A stretch of 64,000 nt of DNA from Rahnella laticis (lineage in GTDB: Bacteria > Pseudomonadota > Gammaproteobacteria > Enterobacterales > Enterobacteriaceae), in NCBI RefSeq assembly GCF_015644585.1, contig NZ_JADOBI010000004.1, positions 1-64,000 on the forward strand, written 5' to 3'. The notes under the pieces are model-generated. The model was not told the origin of the DNA. It was given only the letters and a program-made list of their open reading frames with translations, and did not search any database. Position numbers and translations under genes: made by a program. Positions 62,382 to 64,000 of this stretch are shown piece by piece. Positions within the stretch are counted from its first letter, which is position 1, and every line of letters starts with the position of its first letter.

Positions 62382-62636
62382 ATGGACAGAAATGATGAAG
62401 TTATTCAGACACACCCGCTTGTTGGTTGGGATATCAGTACCGTCGACTCTTATGACGCCATGATGATACGTCTTCATTACCTGTCTTCAAAAGACCAGAC
62501 ACCCGAGGATGCTCAGGTAGACAGAACTTTATGGTTAACTACCGACGTTGCCAGGCAGCTGATCAACATTCTCGAAGCCGGTATCGAAAAGATAGAATCT
62601 AACGAGTACGAATACAGTGATCACCGAAAACACTAA
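62382..62636 (+). CDS. bssS: Biofilm regulator BssS
   Basis: The 84-residue protein matches BssS, which in E. coli affects biofilm formation, indole and AI-2 signalling. Its mechanism is not known. HPLVGWDISTVDSYDAMMIR is the conserved N-terminal part. Its place between dinI and solA is conserved with E. coli. Confidence 0.93.
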   Translation: MDRNDEVIQTHPLVGWDISTVDSYDAMMIRLHYLSSKDQTPEDAQVDRTLWLTTDVARQLINILEAGIEKIESNEYEYSDHRKH

Positions 62637-62655
62637 GTTTTACCTGTCAGCCTGA

Positions 62656-62686
62656 GGCACCAGCGATTTCATCCTGGTGCCTTTTT
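62656..62686 (+). terminator. Terminator after bssS
   Basis: GGCACCAG (62656-62663) pairs with CTGGTGCC (62674-62681), followed by five T residues. Confidence 0.9.
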
Positions 62687-62779
62687 CTTTACCTCCGCTC
62701 CCTTGCCTTCCCTGCCGTAAACTCACTATCATGCCCGTAGTCAATTTGTTAAAAAATTTCGACAGAGGAGCATTTGGTT

Positions 62780-63895
62780 ATGGATTATGATCTCATCATC
62801 GTTGGCAGCGGTTCAGTCGGGTCGGCTGCGGGCTATTACGCCACGCGTGCCGGGCTGAAAGTGTTGATGATAGACAGCGCAATACCTCCTCATCAGGCAG
62901 GCAGCCATCACGGCGAAACACGACTCATCCGCCACGCATATGGTGAAGGCGCCCGTTACGTTCCCATGCTGCTAAGAGCACAAACGCTCTGGAACGAACT
63001 GGCAGAGCTAAGCGGCGATAAAGTATTTCACCGCAGCGGCGTGGTGAATATTGGCCCTGAAGATTCCGAATTCATCGGCAATGTGAAAACTAGCGCTGAA
63101 ACCTACAACCTGAACACTCAGTCTCTTAACGCGGCTGAAATTCGCGAAAAATGGCCGCTGTTTACTTTACCAGACGGCTATTGCGGCGTTTTCGAACCTG
63201 ACTCTGGTTATCTGCAAAGCGAAATGGCCATCAGCGCTTACATCCGCCTCGCGCGCGAAGCGGGCTGCGCGCAGCTGTTCAACTGCCCGGTCGACGATAT
63301 CCGTTGGGTTGATGGCGGTGTTGAGGTCTCCACAATCGATGGCGTTTATCATGGCAAAAAACTGGCCGTGACCGCCGGAACCTGGGTGACAAAAATCCTT
63401 CCAGAGTTGCCGGTAAAACCTTTACGCAAAGTTTTTGCCTGGTTTCACGCCGATGGCCGATACAGCGAGGAAAATCACTTCCCGGCCTTCACGCTCGAAA
63501 CCCAGCAAGGTGACCAGTATTACGGCTTTCCTTCCGTAAAAGATTCCTTAAAGCTCGGAAAACATAATGGTGGTCAGTGGATCACAGAGCCGCAAGAGCG
63601 TAAACCTTTCGGCGGATTCAGCCAGGACGGTACGGAATCCTTCAACTTTTTCCGCCACTTTTTGCCGGGTGTTGGGGTGAGTTTACGCGGCGCGTCATGC
63701 ACTTACGACATGACCGCAGATGAAGATTTCATAATCGATACATTGCCGGGCAGAGAAAATACACTGGTCATTTCAGGCTTAAGCGGCCACGGATTTAAAT
63801 TTGCCAGCGTATTAGGTGAAATAGTGACTCATTTCGCTAACAATCATCCTATTCCTTTCGAACTTGAACCTTTCTCCCTTTCCCGCTTCAATTAA
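62780..63895 (+). CDS. solA: N-methyl-L-tryptophan oxidase
   Basis: The 371-residue flavoenzyme of the monomeric sarcosine oxidase family demethylates N-methyl amino acids, releasing formaldehyde and hydrogen peroxide. [13 protein letters not shown] binds FAD, and Cys307 in GASCTYDMT is the covalent flavin attachment site (Cys308 in E. coli). ATG 62780 follows GAGGAGC; a TTG two codons earlier is less likely. Confidence 0.95.
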   Translation: MDYDLIIVGSGSVGSAAGYYATRAGLKVLMIDSAIPPHQAGSHHGETRLIRHAYGEGARYVPMLLRAQTLWNELAELSGDKVFHRSGVVNIGPEDSEFIGNVKTSAETYNLNTQSLNAAEIREKWPLFTLPDGYCGVFEPDSGYLQSEMAISAYIRLAREAGCAQLFNCPVDDIRWVDGGVEVSTIDGVYHGKKLAVTAGTWVTKILPELPVKPLRKVFAWFHADGRYSEENHFPAFTLETQQGDQYYGFPSVKDSLKLGKHNGGQWITEPQERKPFGGFSQDGTESFNFFRHFLPGVGVSLRGASCTYDMTADEDFIIDTLPGRENTLVISGLSGHGFKFASVLGEIVTHFANNHPIPFELEPFSLSRFN

Positions 63896-63908
63896 TGTAA
63901 AGATGTTT

Positions 63909-63949
63909 CAACCGTCGTTAATATTCTTTCGACGGTTGTCATTTTATTT
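63909..63949 (+). terminator. Terminator after solA
   Basis: CAACCGTCG (63909-63917) pairs perfectly with CGACGGTTG (63930-63938), followed by TCATTTTATTT. Confidence 0.8.
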
Positions 63950-64000
63950 CCGCGAAGAGTCATTTTTAAGTTTCACTTTGAACGAGATCAATAGACCGGT

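Overview
The window is chromosomal DNA of an enterobacterium. Gene content, gene order and protein sequences match the Escherichia coli icd-to-solA neighbourhood closely. The differences (no nagK or potABCD beside cobB, a molybdenum-dehydrogenase locus beside mfd, about 50-55% G+C by eye) suggest a Yersiniaceae-type genus such as Rahnella, Rouxiella, Ewingella or Serratia. Genus is an inference; no rRNA or tRNA gene lies in the window.

Region 1 (1-5583) is accessory. It opens with the first 16 codons of an IS110-family transposase, then a duplicated, internally deleted copy of the icd 3' end (164-278). An AT-rich 5.3-kb island follows, ending at the intact icd. The paired icd ends are the signature of an element inserted in the icd 3' end, as known for e14 and phage 21. 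Its only well-preserved cargo is a three-gene operon with its own promoter: a TagD-like glycerol-3-phosphate cytidylyltransferase, a TagF-like CDP-glycerol glycerophosphotransferase with an extra N-terminal module, and an AsnB-like glutamine amidotransferase. This looks like a teichoic-acid-style surface modification cassette in a Gram-negative, and it is the most unusual content here. No integrase is visible.

Region 2 (5584-28799) is core: icd, rluE-nudJ, mnmA-hflD-purB, the yegW regulator facing a yegTUV-type nucleoside/kinase/ADP-ribosylglycohydrolase operon, phoPQ with a PhoP box, roxA, pepT, cobB, lolCDE and mfd.

Region 3 (28881-35254) is a molybdenum hydroxylase locus: a Tat-exported large subunit, a two-[2Fe-2S] subunit and a triheme cytochrome c on one strand, with divergent MocA-type and XdhC-type cofactor genes. 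Two TTGCGCAA palindromes lie 30 bp apart in the shared promoter region.

Region 4 (35327-49809) holds ycfJ, ndh, ycfP, nagZ, thiK, lpoB, ycfL, hinT, ptsG (with Mlc-, CRP- and SgrS-type control sequences), tatD-family ycfH, holB-tmk-mltG-pabC, fabF and acpP. Region 5 (49963-63895) holds fabG, fabD, fabH, plsX, rpmF, yceD, yceF, rluC, rne with a long leader, a small monooxygenase-fold gene, pyrC, LexA-controlled dinI, bssS and solA. Fatty acid and phospholipid synthesis, DNA polymerase loading, dTMP supply, peptidoglycan trimming and RNA decay are thus grouped as in other Enterobacterales.
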